This document shows positions 8,047 through 16,313 of a stretch of 64,000 bases of DNA, piece after piece. The translations under genes and the position numbers were made by a program. The stretch is from assembly GCA_963775295.1 (NCBI GenBank), contig CAVZIK010000006.1:3100001-3164000 (forward strand). Reading direction: 5' to 3'. The notes beneath the pieces are model-generated. The model saw nothing but the letters and a program-made list of their open reading frames with translations, had not been told where the DNA came from and ran no database searches. The DNA is from JAMDEO01 sp963775295. Lineage in GTDB: Bacteria; Actinomycetota; Thermoleophilia; RBG-16-64-13. How positions within the stretch are numbered: position 1 is the first letter of the stretch; each line of letters begins with the position of its first letter.

Positions 8047-10797
8047 TTAGGCAGTGCCCACCGATGAACGGCCCGCTGGAGCGTCCGCGCCGTCTCCGAG
8101 TCGGCGTGTGACGACACGCAGACTCTCCGGACGTCCCAGGTAGAACCCCTGCCCAAGATCGCAGCCGTAACCGCGCAGCAAGCGCAGCGTGGCTTCGTTC
8201 TCGACTCCTTCTCCGACCACCGAGAGGCCGAGTTCGTGCGCCAAGCCGATGGTGGAACGGACGATAGCCGCGTCTTGTTTGTCGACGGTCATGCTGAGAA
8301 CGAACGACTTGTCGATCTTCACCTCGTCGGCCGGAAGCCGCTTGAGGTAGGAGAGACCGGACTGACCGGCGCCGAAGTCGTCTATCGAGACACGAACCCC
8401 GAGGTCCCGGATCGCGGTGAGGGTGCGGGTGTTCCGCTCTGGATCGAGCATGATGCTCCCCTCCGTGAGCTCCACGGTCATCCAGTCTGCACTGGTATTG
8501 TGCTTGCAGAGGAGGCGGCTGATGGAATGGGGGAGATCCGAGTCGTCCAGGTTCCTAGCCGAGAGATTCACCGAAACGCGGTTGCCCAGCCCCCGGCTCC
8601 TCCATTTCGCGCACTGGCCCAGAGCCTTATCGAGCGCCCAGTTGGCCAGATGATCGGCGAGCCCATCCTGCTCGAGAAGGTCGAGAAACTCGAAGGGTAG
8701 AATGAGACCCCGTCTGGGATGGTTCCACCTCACCAGTGCTTCGACGGAGGCCACCCCGCCCCTTCGCAGGTCGATGAGGGGTTGATAGTGAAGCGTGAGT
8801 TCCGAGCGCTCAAAGGCACCGCGAAGCTCCGACTGAAGCGTGAGCCTGTCAGGAGAATACCGGTCCCCCCCCACGCTGTACACGGCGTAGCGAGCCCCGC
8901 CGGCCTGCTTCGCGGCATACATGGCGATATCGGCAAATCTCAGCAGGCATTCGACGGTGGACCCGTGTAGCGGAAACACCGCGATCCCCACACTGGCGGA
9001 GAGCGCTAGTTCCCTTCCTTCGACCTTGAACGGCTCGCGAAAGACTTCCAGTATACGATGGGCTACCCGGCGGGCTTCTTCCAAGTCTGTTACGGCCACG
9101 GCGAGTGAGAACTCGTCCCCGCCAAGCCTGGCGACAGTGTCGGCGGCCCTAATTGCGCCCATCAAGCGCCTTGCGACCACTTCGAGGAGCGCGTCGCCCG
9201 ATTGATGGCCGAGGCTGTCGTTGATGTTCTTGAAATGGTCGAGATCGAGCACGTAGACGGCGAAAGATTTCGAGTTGAGCGTGGCGGTTGTGATGAGTTC
9301 GGCGATCCGTTCCCGGAAATGCATGCGGTTTGGAAGATTGGTGACACTGTCGTGCAAGGCTTGGAACCGTAACGCCTCTTCCCACTGCCGGCTCTCGGTC
9401 ACGTCCCTGGCGATGCACTCGTACCCGGTGAGCACCCCGTCGTCGAAAACCCCACGCAGGCTCGCCTCGAGGGCGATCTCACGGCCGTGCTTGTCTTTCA
9501 GCCTCACTTCCCGCCTGTGGCCGCCATCTCCGTCGAGGGGGACGAGCAGATCGCCGAGTCTGGTGGGCTCCTCCACACCCCCGAGATCCGCAAGCGTGCG
9601 GCCGATGAGTTCGGACCGAGAGTAACCGATGGCCTTCTCCGAAGCAGCGTTTACGCTGGTCAGCCGGCCGTCCTTGTCGAGGGTCAGAATAAGGTCGTGC
9701 GCGTTGTCCACCAACGTGCGATAGCGACGCTCGCTCTCGAGGGCCGACTGCTCTGCCCGCTTTCTCAATGTGATGTCCCGAAACACGATCAGCCAGCCCG
9801 ACCGCGCCATCCCGATCTTGCCCAATGACGTGACGATTACATCGAGAAATTTGGGTTCGCCCTCTTTGGGGAATTGGACCTCACGGTGAATGCCGTCTGG
9901 ATCCGGGTTCCTTTCGTCGTCGCCCAAGGCCTTGATTTGTGCCCCTATGAACTCCGGCAGGGCGTCCCCCAAAATCAGGGAGGCCGCCGGATTGGCGTCG
10001 ATGATGCGATTTTCCTGATCGAGTACGACCACGCCGTCAGGCATCGTTTCGAAGATAGCTCCCCTGGCCCTGGCTTGGAGCCCAAGAAACACGTCCAGGA
10101 GCCGGTGGCGAGAAAGCGCCAGCGCGATAATCCCTCCCGTTATTGCGAAAGCGAAGGGAGTGGGATCGAGATTGTCGTTCGGCAAGAGGCCGGCCGCGTA
10201 TACGATGTTCGCCATCCAGGGGACGACGGCGGCGGCTACGATAAGTCCGACCTGCTCTCGATAGTGGCGGGGGTAATGGAAGCCGGCCCTAACGAGAACT
10301 ACGACCCCCCCCAGGAGAAGCAGGTACGAATAGACCCACCAAACCCAAAAGTAAGGACCGTGAGTGATCTTCAGCGCCTGAAACGCGCCGGAGGAGTCGA
10401 GGGCGACAGAACTCCACATAAGTCGGTGGAGCGGGTTTGTCACGAGAAGGAGCAGCGTGACCACAGGGAGGGCGAACAAAAGCAAGACCTTGCGAGTGGT
10501 CACCGCGACGTCGAGCCCGGTGAATCGCAACGCAAAGAGGGCGAAGAAGACCGGGATGGTGGCGATCCCCAGATACTGTAATTCCGCAAACGCCGTCTTG
10601 ACGCCGACTTCGACAAAGCCGACCTCAAACGCGTAGAACAGGCACCAGATACCGACGCCGAGAAGCATGGCGGCGAAAGATCTGCCTCCGGGCGCCTGCA
10701 ATCTGCGCCACGTCCTAACCGAAAGGAACCAGCTGAGGCCGGCGGCGCAAAGGAGCATCAGGACAAACGGTGAAAACGGAGTCATGCTCCAGTCCAC
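8047..10797 (-). CDS. Membrane PAS-GGDEF-EAL cyclic-di-GMP enzyme
   Basis: 916 residues. Residues 1-225 hold about seven hydrophobic helices of the histidine-kinase-type 7TM N-terminal domain. Two PAS domains follow (~240-360 and ~365-480), then GGDEF (~490-650) and EAL (~660-905). The diguanylate cyclase site is intact (ARLGGDEF), with an RxxD inhibitory site (RAAD) five residues before it. The phosphodiesterase site also looks intact: EALVRW, the Asn in SVNLSARN, DDFGAGQSGLSYL and EGVENE. Both synthesis and breakdown of c-di-GMP are therefore possible, gated by a membrane or PAS signal. It lies upstream of the hybrid kinase on the same strand with a 167-bp gap. Confidence 0.95.
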   Translation of the reverse strand: MDWSMTPFSPFVLMLLCAAGLSWFLSVRTWRRLQAPGGRSFAAMLLGVGIWCLFYAFEVGFVEVGVKTAFAELQYLGIATIPVFFALFALRFTGLDVAVTTRKVLLLFALPVVTLLLLVTNPLHRLMWSSVALDSSGAFQALKITHGPYFWVWWVYSYLLLLGGVVVLVRAGFHYPRHYREQVGLIVAAAVVPWMANIVYAAGLLPNDNLDPTPFAFAITGGIIALALSRHRLLDVFLGLQARARGAIFETMPDGVVVLDQENRIIDANPAASLILGDALPEFIGAQIKALGDDERNPDPDGIHREVQFPKEGEPKFLDVIVTSLGKIGMARSGWLIVFRDITLRKRAEQSALESERRYRTLVDNAHDLILTLDKDGRLTSVNAASEKAIGYSRSELIGRTLADLGGVEEPTRLGDLLVPLDGDGGHRREVRLKDKHGREIALEASLRGVFDDGVLTGYECIARDVTESRQWEEALRFQALHDSVTNLPNRMHFRERIAELITTATLNSKSFAVYVLDLDHFKNINDSLGHQSGDALLEVVARRLMGAIRAADTVARLGGDEFSLAVAVTDLEEARRVAHRILEVFREPFKVEGRELALSASVGIAVFPLHGSTVECLLRFADIAMYAAKQAGGARYAVYSVGGDRYSPDRLTLQSELRGAFERSELTLHYQPLIDLRRGGVASVEALVRWNHPRRGLILPFEFLDLLEQDGLADHLANWALDKALGQCAKWRSRGLGNRVSVNLSARNLDDSDLPHSISRLLCKHNTSADWMTVELTEGSIMLDPERNTRTLTAIRDLGVRVSIDDFGAGQSGLSYLKRLPADEVKIDKSFVLSMTVDKQDAAIVRSTIGLAHELGLSVVGEGVENEATLRLLRGYGCDLGQGFYLGRPESLRVVTRRLGDGADAPAGRSSVGTA

Positions 10798-11027
10798 ATG
10801 CGGGCGGTCCCTTGGTTGATCAACTCAGAAGTCGCATCACCGTCCTTATCGGCGGGGTCTCGCCACGCCTTGAGGTCCTAGGCGGCTGCTGGAAGACGGG
10901 ACCATGGCCGCCAAGACACTCCGGCCGGCACGATGAAGCGTCCGCGGCGGTCGCGTCCTGACAGCGCAGAGTCATTCTTCGGCAGCCTGCCAGTGGCCGT
11001 TTGGCCGGTTTCCAAGACGGGTGAGTG

Positions 11028-11064
11028 CCTGCCCCGGCCCGCGATCTGCTTGGGCCGGGGCAGG
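11028..11064 (-). terminator. GC-rich hairpin downstream of VOC gene
   Basis: CCTGCCCCGGCCC pairs perfectly with GGGCCGGGGCAGG over 13 bp around an 11-nt loop. It lies 15 bp after the stop of the minus-strand VOC gene. There is no long T-run, so it may act as a non-canonical intrinsic terminator or 3' stabiliser. Confidence 0.6.
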
Positions 11065-11079
11065 GTTCTGATCGCTCCG

Positions 11080-11865
11080 CTAGGCGCGCGGGAAAGGCCT
11101 CATGACGGCAAAGGCCGCCCCGACAGGATCGGTCAATACGGCGAACGTCACCATCTCAGGCACGACTGTGGGCTCAACGAGCACTCTGCCTCCGAGTTCC
11201 TTGGCCTTGGCGACGGTGGCTTCGAGATCGTCGGTGGCAAAGTAGGGAAGCCAATACGCGGGAACCTCGGCCGGCACCATCTCCGGCATGGGCATGATGC
11301 CGCCCTCGCCCTGACCGGCGATGCTCACGGTCCAGTAGGCCATGGCACCGTCGGGCATCGGCTGTACTTCCCACCCCACCAGTTTGGTGTAGAAGTCGAT
11401 CGCCTTCTCGGGATCGCGAGTGCTCAGTTCGCTCCACGCCAGGGTACCCGGCAGCATGTACTCCGTCGACTCTTCAGGGAGCCGGGGCTTCCAGAAGAAT
11501 ATGTAGGCGCCGGTAGGATCCTTGATGCCCGCGATCCTTCCCGAATCGCCTGGCACGTCGGCCGGGGGCATAACCACCGTAGCTCCCAGTTCCGCGGCCT
11601 TGGCCACGGTCGCGTCGAGATCGTCCACGACGAGATACGTGTTCCAGGCACTCGGCCACCCCGCCTCGGCCTGTTCGGGTGAAAGTTTCGACATCCCAGC
11701 CACCGTATGTCCATCGGCTTTGAACATACGATAGACCGCTCCTTCCCCGAGCGGCATATCTGTGGGTATCCATCCGAAAAGAGCTTCGTAGAAAGCACTC
11801 TGTCCTTCGAAATCACCCGCAGACAGGTCAACCCAGTTGAATTCGCCACTCTTGGTCCGCTCCAC
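11080..11865 (-). CDS. Tandem VOC (glyoxalase/bleomycin-resistance fold) protein
   Basis: 261 residues from GTG 11865, with GGAGG just upstream; longer readings overlap the divergent STAS gene and are rejected. Two vicinal-oxygen-chelate modules are in tandem. The first (~8-125) begins FNWVDLSAGDFEGQSAFYEALFGW and the second (~135-258) begins AWSELSTRDPEKAIDFYTKLVGW. Each ends in a DPTGA or DPVGA turn. Two modules in one chain make one complete metal-binding beta-barrel site. Close relatives are annotated as hydroxylase-like or glyoxalase-like proteins of unknown substrate. It is transcribed away from the STAS gene. Confidence 0.9.
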   Translation of the reverse strand: MERTKSGEFNWVDLSAGDFEGQSAFYEALFGWIPTDMPLGEGAVYRMFKADGHTVAGMSKLSPEQAEAGWPSAWNTYLVVDDLDATVAKAAELGATVVMPPADVPGDSGRIAGIKDPTGAYIFFWKPRLPEESTEYMLPGTLAWSELSTRDPEKAIDFYTKLVGWEVQPMPDGAMAYWTVSIAGQGEGGIMPMPEMVPAEVPAYWLPYFATDDLEATVAKAKELGGRVLVEPTVVPEMVTFAVLTDPVGAAFAVMRPFPRA

Positions 11866-12010
11866 GACAGAACCTCCACATCCGTTGAATCCAGCGCGCG
11901 AAGTAGCCGAGGCATCTGTACCCCGACCGCACCCGCCTTGAACCCGTCGGCGCCCCGGCCTAGCATGAAGAGAGAGTCCGGCAAGGTGCCGACAGCGTGA
12001 TGGGGGGATT

Positions 12011-12364
12011 GTGCCCGACAGGAGCATCACTGAGACGTCACTCCACGGAGTGCCGATGATCACGATAGTGGGTGATGCCGACCATAGCGTCGGGCCGGAA
12101 CTCGAGGACGTGGTGCGGCGGGCGCTGCGGTCCGGGGGGGCTTACATCCTTCTCGATCTGAAACGGTGCCCCTATCTGGACAGCGGCGGACTCAATGTGA
12201 TCGTCCACATGGTCTACGATGTAAGCCCCACGGGCTGGGTGGGCATCATCCACTGTTCGCGAATGATTCAGCGGTTGCTGGAACTCGTCGGTTTGAACGC
12301 CTGCTCGGGCCTCAGAATCTTCGAGAGTCTGGAGGAGGCGCGCCAGGCGGCTGCCTCCATATAG
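12011..12364 (+). CDS. STAS-domain protein (anti-sigma-factor-antagonist type)
   Basis: 117 residues from GTG 12011 with GGGGGG directly upstream. The whole chain is one STAS domain, with strands around GVPMITIVGD and AYILLDLKRCPYLDSGGLNVIV. In anti-anti-sigma factors such as SpoIIAA the loop reads DSSG and the second Ser is phosphorylated. Here the motif is DSGG, so that Ser is replaced by Gly. The protein may therefore be a constitutive partner of an anti-sigma factor or serve another role. No cognate kinase or sigma factor is nearby. A SAM methyltransferase follows on the same strand. Confidence 0.85.
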   Translation: MPDRSITETSLHGVPMITIVGDADHSVGPELEDVVRRALRSGGAYILLDLKRCPYLDSGGLNVIVHMVYDVSPTGWVGIIHCSRMIQRLLELVGLNACSGLRIFESLEEARQAAASI

Positions 12365-12449
12365 ACCGTGCCCGCCGACGTCCCGCCCGCCTTGTTATCA
12401 TTGCCGCGCGGCGCTATCGGTGCCACGGCCCCCAGAGTACATCCGGAGC

Positions 12450-13142
12450 GTGAGATTCGTGGCAGACACAGAGCTTTTTGACGAGTGGCCCGAACGCTAT
12501 GAAGCATGGTTCTCCACGCCCATCGGGGCGTTGGTGAAGGAGACCGAGCGCGCCCTCATTCTGGAGCTGCTGAATCTCGTTGCCGGAGATACGGTTCTTG
12601 ACGCAGGCTGCGGCACGGGCATATTCACGATGGATTATCTAGCCGCCGGCGCGACGGTCATCGGGCTGGACATGTCCACGCCCATGCTCGCTCTGGCAGC
12701 TTTGAAGGCCAAGGCCTATCCGTTCACCGCGGTGCAGGGTGACATGGTCCGCCTGCCCTTCGAAGACGAGACCTTCGACAAGACGGTCTCGGTCACTGCC
12801 CTCGAGTTCATAGCCGACGGCAAGAAAGCGGTGGAGGAACTGTTCAGGGTGACCAAGCCCGGAGGCCTGGTCGTGGTCGGCACGTTGAACAGCCTCAGTC
12901 CCTGGGCTGCACGCCGCAGAGCCAAGACAGCGTTGGGGCAACGACACATCCTGGAAGAGGCGTTCTTCAGGTCTCCGGAAGAACTGGCGGCCTGCAGTCC
13001 GGAGACTGCAACGGTGAGGACGGTGGTCCATTTTCAAAAGGCCGACCTTCTCGAAAACGCGATCAAGGCAGAGCGACTAGGACAGTCGCTGGAACTGAAC
13101 ACGGGTGCATTCGTCGCCGCTCGGTGGGTCAAACCCACCTGA
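12450..13142 (+). CDS. Class I SAM-dependent methyltransferase
   Basis: About 230 residues; GTG codons at 12420, 12450 and 12459 are all possible starts, and 12450 follows CCGGAGC. The Rossmann-like core is clear. Motif I is VLDAGCGTGIFTMDYLA, the acidic end of strand 2 is GLDMSTPML, motif II/III lies around GDMVRLPFEDETFDKTVSV, and the helix-strand FRVTKPGGLVVVGTLN follows. This is the Methyltransf_11 pattern used on small molecules such as lipids or quinone precursors. The C-terminal cap has no recognisable substrate motif. It follows the STAS gene closely (86 bp) but shared function is not evident. Confidence 0.9.
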   Translation: MRFVADTELFDEWPERYEAWFSTPIGALVKETERALILELLNLVAGDTVLDAGCGTGIFTMDYLAAGATVIGLDMSTPMLALAALKAKAYPFTAVQGDMVRLPFEDETFDKTVSVTALEFIADGKKAVEELFRVTKPGGLVVVGTLNSLSPWAARRRAKTALGQRHILEEAFFRSPEELAACSPETATVRTVVHFQKADLLENAIKAERLGQSLELNTGAFVAARWVKPT

Positions 13143-13297
13143 GCCCGAGGGAAGAGGCGTAACCTTCACTCTCAAGGTTAGGTAGATTGTGCCGCCATTC
13201 GGTTCGCTCGCGCGGCTCCCATCGCGGCGTCGAGTCGCCCATGGGCGCGAGACCCCGGTTCCGCTCCACCAGCGGCCAATATCCCCGCCAGGCGGCA

Positions 13298-14461
13298 TCA
13301 TCTCTGCTCGAAGGCCTCAGCAAACTCCTTCAGTATCTTCGGGACCTCGATCGCTTGTGGGCACGCTTCCATGCAGTGGCCGCACTCCGTGCAGTCAGAG
13401 GCCTTGGTCGTGGTGCCCAGCGTCCTCTCGATACCGTAGATAAACTTCTCGGTGCCGGCCGAATCGTAGAGGGAGGCGTTGTTGAGCAGGCCGAAGAGCA
13501 TGGGAATATCGATTCCTGCGGGGCAGGGCATGCAGTAACGACAGGCGGTGCAGTCCACCTTCACCCGTTCGCTATACACTTGGCGAACCTTCTCGATAAG
13601 CTTCAGGTCCGGCGCGGTTAGCGAGTGAGGCAGCCCTTGCTCCGCGATGGTGAGGTTCTCCGCCAACTGCTCCATCGTGCTCATACCCGAGAGCACCGCG
13701 CTCACCCCAGGGTCGTCCCACACGAAGCGCAGGCCCCATTCCGCTGGAGTTCGCTTGAGGGGCGCAGTACTCCACAGGGTCTGCACCTCGGACGGTCCCT
13801 CCGCCGCAAGTCGGCCGCCCTTGAGCGGTTCCATGATGATCACGCCCAGGCCCCGCTCGCCCGCATAGCGCAGTCCGGCGAGACCCGCCTGGAAGGCAAC
13901 GTCCATGTAGTTGTACTGGATCTGGCAAAAAGACCAATCGTAGGCGTCGACGATCTCCTTGAACGCAGCAAAATGATCGTGGAAGGAAAATCCAGCGTAG
14001 CGGATCCTGCCGTCGGCCAAGGCCGAATCCAGAAACTCGAGGACTCCTAGATCGCGGAATCGGGCCCAGGTGGCCTCCCCTATCCCGTGCAGGAGATAGC
14101 AGTCGACGTGATCTGTGCGCAGGTCATTGAGCTGGCCGGCCAGTATCCGGTCCATGTCGGCCCGGCTGTGGACAGCCAAAGGATGGAGTTTGGTCGCAAG
14201 AAGTACTCTTTCGCGATAGCCCCCGCTCAGAGCCCCTCCCAGAAAGGGCTCGCACGTTCCCTTCTTGTCTATCGAGGTGCCGTGATACGGATAAGCCGTG
14301 TCGACATAGTTGACGCCGCAATCGATGGCGTGCCTGATCATCTCGGTGGCGCGCGGAGCGTCGATGTTGTCGTGGCGATGATCGATGACGGGTAGGCGCA
14401 TGGCCCCGAAACCGAGTACCGAGACCTTCTCCCCGGTCCGGCCGAAAGAACGATAAAGCAT
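13298..14461 (-). CDS. Aldo/keto reductase with C-terminal 4Fe-4S ferredoxin-like domain
   Basis: 387 residues. The N-terminal ~270 residues form the AKR (alpha/beta)8 barrel. Candidate tetrad residues are Asp and Tyr in YVDTAYPYHGTS, Lys in LLATKLHP and His in YLLHGIGE. The C-terminal ~100 residues hold two cysteine clusters, CTACRYCMPCP and CTECGHCMEACP, each CxxCxxCxxxCP, enough for two [4Fe-4S] clusters. Such ferredoxin-linked AKRs are common in anaerobes and probably couple carbonyl reduction to ferredoxin rather than only NADPH. The substrate is unknown. It is divergent from the acyl-CoA ligase gene, with 212 bp between the starts. Confidence 0.93.
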   Translation of the reverse strand: MLYRSFGRTGEKVSVLGFGAMRLPVIDHRHDNIDAPRATEMIRHAIDCGVNYVDTAYPYHGTSIDKKGTCEPFLGGALSGGYRERVLLATKLHPLAVHSRADMDRILAGQLNDLRTDHVDCYLLHGIGEATWARFRDLGVLEFLDSALADGRIRYAGFSFHDHFAAFKEIVDAYDWSFCQIQYNYMDVAFQAGLAGLRYAGERGLGVIIMEPLKGGRLAAEGPSEVQTLWSTAPLKRTPAEWGLRFVWDDPGVSAVLSGMSTMEQLAENLTIAEQGLPHSLTAPDLKLIEKVRQVYSERVKVDCTACRYCMPCPAGIDIPMLFGLLNNASLYDSAGTEKFIYGIERTLGTTTKASDCTECGHCMEACPQAIEVPKILKEFAEAFEQR

Positions 14462-14673
14462 GACGATTCCTCTTCGAACTGTGGGCTCTGATCCGGTCTC
14501 AGTGTAGGACCGGGGTCGTTTAGTTGTCCAGCGACAGGCCCGCGGTGCGCGATGCTACACTGAAGAGCATTCAAGACCTCTACGTTGATCTTGTTCACGC
14601 GACGGCCCGCTGAGCATCCGGTTGCATCGGGGTCGACGCGATCGTCGGTAACTGCCAGGAAGGAATGCAGCGG

Positions 14674-16311
14674 ATGCCCATCACGGAGTTGCTGTGGCGC
14701 AACGCCCGGCTTTACGGCGACGAAGTCTGTCTCGTCGAAGTCAACCCCGCAATGGAAGAGAAGCGCGAGGTCACCTGGCGCGACTACGATCTGGTGGAGA
14801 CCAATCCCGCGACGCATTCTCGGCGCGAGATAACCTGGGGACAGTTCGACGAAGCCGCGAACCGCTTCGCCAACCTCCTGTTGACCCGAGGTGTCGGGAG
14901 GGGAAACAAGGTCGCCATTCTTCTTATGAACTGCTTAGAGTGGCTGCCCATCTACTTCGGCATCCTCAAAACGGGCGCAGTGGCCGTGCCCATGAACTAC
15001 CGGTACACGGCCGAGGAGATCGAGTATTGCCTGAAACTGGCGGAGGCGGATGCGCTGGTCTTTGGGCCGGAGTTCATTGGACGTGTCGAGGGCATCGCCG
15101 ACCGCATCAAGCGGGTCGAGCAGCGCTTCTTCGTGGGCGCCGACTGCCCTACATTTGCGGAAAGCTACGGCACGCTGGTGCAATATTGCTCTCGCCAGGT
15201 GCCCAAGAAGATAAAGATCTCGGACGAAGACGACGCCGCGGTCTACTTTTCTTCCGGTACCACCGGTTTCCCCAAGGCGATACTCCATGACCACGCAAGC
15301 CTCGTATCTTCCTGTCTCACCGAACAGAATCACCACGGACAGACGCGTGACGACCGATTTCTCTGCATCCCACCGCTCTACCACACGGGAGCCAAGATGC
15401 ACTGGTTCGGTAGCCTGCTGTCAGGCAGCAAGGCCGTGCTGCTCCGCGGGGTGAAGCCGGATTGGATCCTCCAAGCCGTATCTGACGAGGGCATTACCAT
15501 CGTCTGGCTACTTGTTCCCTGGGCGCAGGACATCCTTCAAGCGATCGACAACTGCGACGTGAACCTCGCAGACTACGACTTGACGCAGTGGAGACTCATG
15601 CACATCGGTGCTCAGCCGGTTCCTCCCAGCCTCATCAAGCGGTGGAAAGCGCACTTTCCCCACCATCTTTACGACACCAACTATGGTCTGAGCGAGTCGG
15701 TGGGCCCGGGCTGTGTCCACTTGGGGGTGGAAAACATTCACAAGGTGGGAGCGATCGGTAGGGCCGGTTATCTGTGGGAGACCAAGATCGTCGACGAGAC
15801 CGGCGAAATCGTCGCCCAGGGAGTTGTGGGCGAGCTCGCGGTCAAGGGCCCCGGGGTCATGAAGGGATACTACAACGACCCGGAGGCAACGGCAGCGGTG
15901 ATGAGGGGCGACTGGCTGCTCACCGGCGACATGGCGCGCGAGGACGAGGACGGCTTCATCTTCCTAGTGGACCGCAAAAAGGACGTCATCATCACCGGCG
16001 GCGAGAACATCTATCCTGTGCAGGTGGAGGACTTTCTGCATCATCATGACGCGATCAAGGACGTCGCGGTCATAGGGCTGCCCGACGAACGTCTCGGAGA
16101 GATCGTCGCCGCGGTAATAGAACTCAAGAGGGGCCGCCACGCGACGGAGGACGAGATCTTCGAGTTTTGCTCTTCCTTGCCCCGCTACAAGCGGCCCCGC
16201 AAGATCATTTTCGACAAGGTCCCACGGAACCCGACCGGCAAGATCGAGAAGCCGAAGCTCAGGGAAAGATACTGCGCCGGGAACATCGTGGAGGCCCAGA
16301 CGCAAAGCTAG
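14674..16311 (+). CDS. AMP-forming acyl-CoA synthetase (ANL superfamily)
   Basis: 545 residues from ATG 14674 (GGAAGGA upstream). The enzyme activates a carboxylic acid with ATP and transfers it to CoA. Core motifs are A3 SSGTTGFPKAILH, A5 YGLSESVG, A7 LTGDMA, A8 DRKKDVIITGGENIYPVQVE and A10 with catalytic Lys in NPTGKIEK. Sequence character is nearest to medium/long-chain or aryl-CoA ligases; the substrate is not certain. An unusual feature is an in-frame 20-residue tandem duplication before motif A1. The stop is 2 bp before the start of the next gene, a RecA-like ATPase, so they are likely translationally coupled. Confidence 0.95.
   Translation: MPITELLWRNARLYGDEVCLVEVNPAMEEKREVTWRDYDLVETNPATHSRREITWGQFDEAANRFANLLLTRGVGRGNKVAILLMNCLEWLPIYFGILKTGAVAVPMNYRYTAEEIEYCLKLAEADALVFGPEFIGRVEGIADRIKRVEQRFFVGADCPTFAESYGTLVQYCSRQVPKKIKISDEDDAAVYFSSGTTGFPKAILHDHASLVSSCLTEQNHHGQTRDDRFLCIPPLYHTGAKMHWFGSLLSGSKAVLLRGVKPDWILQAVSDEGITIVWLLVPWAQDILQAIDNCDVNLADYDLTQWRLMHIGAQPVPPSLIKRWKAHFPHHLYDTNYGLSESVGPGCVHLGVENIHKVGAIGRAGYLWETKIVDETGEIVAQGVVGELAVKGPGVMKGYYNDPEATAAVMRGDWLLTGDMAREDEDGFIFLVDRKKDVIITGGENIYPVQVEDFLHHHDAIKDVAVIGLPDERLGEIVAAVIELKRGRHATEDEIFEFCSSLPRYKRPRKIIFDKVPRNPTGKIEKPKLRERYCAGNIVEAQTQS
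14731..14850 (+). repeat. 60-bp in-frame tandem duplication inside acyl-CoA synthetase gene
   Basis: Copies 14731-14790 and 14791-14850 encode 20-residue units. Both start LVE, carry NPA at units 5-7 and RE at 12-13, and end TW then two variable residues, an aromatic and Asp. I count 11 of 20 identical residues. Related ligases normally have one such element (the RxxTWxxFDxxANR region). Confidence 0.8.
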
Positions 16312-16313
16312 AC

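Noticed and set aside
8482..8495. A third CCAGT-N4-ACTGG palindrome
   Set aside because: It lies inside the EAL-domain coding sequence, away from any promoter, so it is probably chance rather than another operator.
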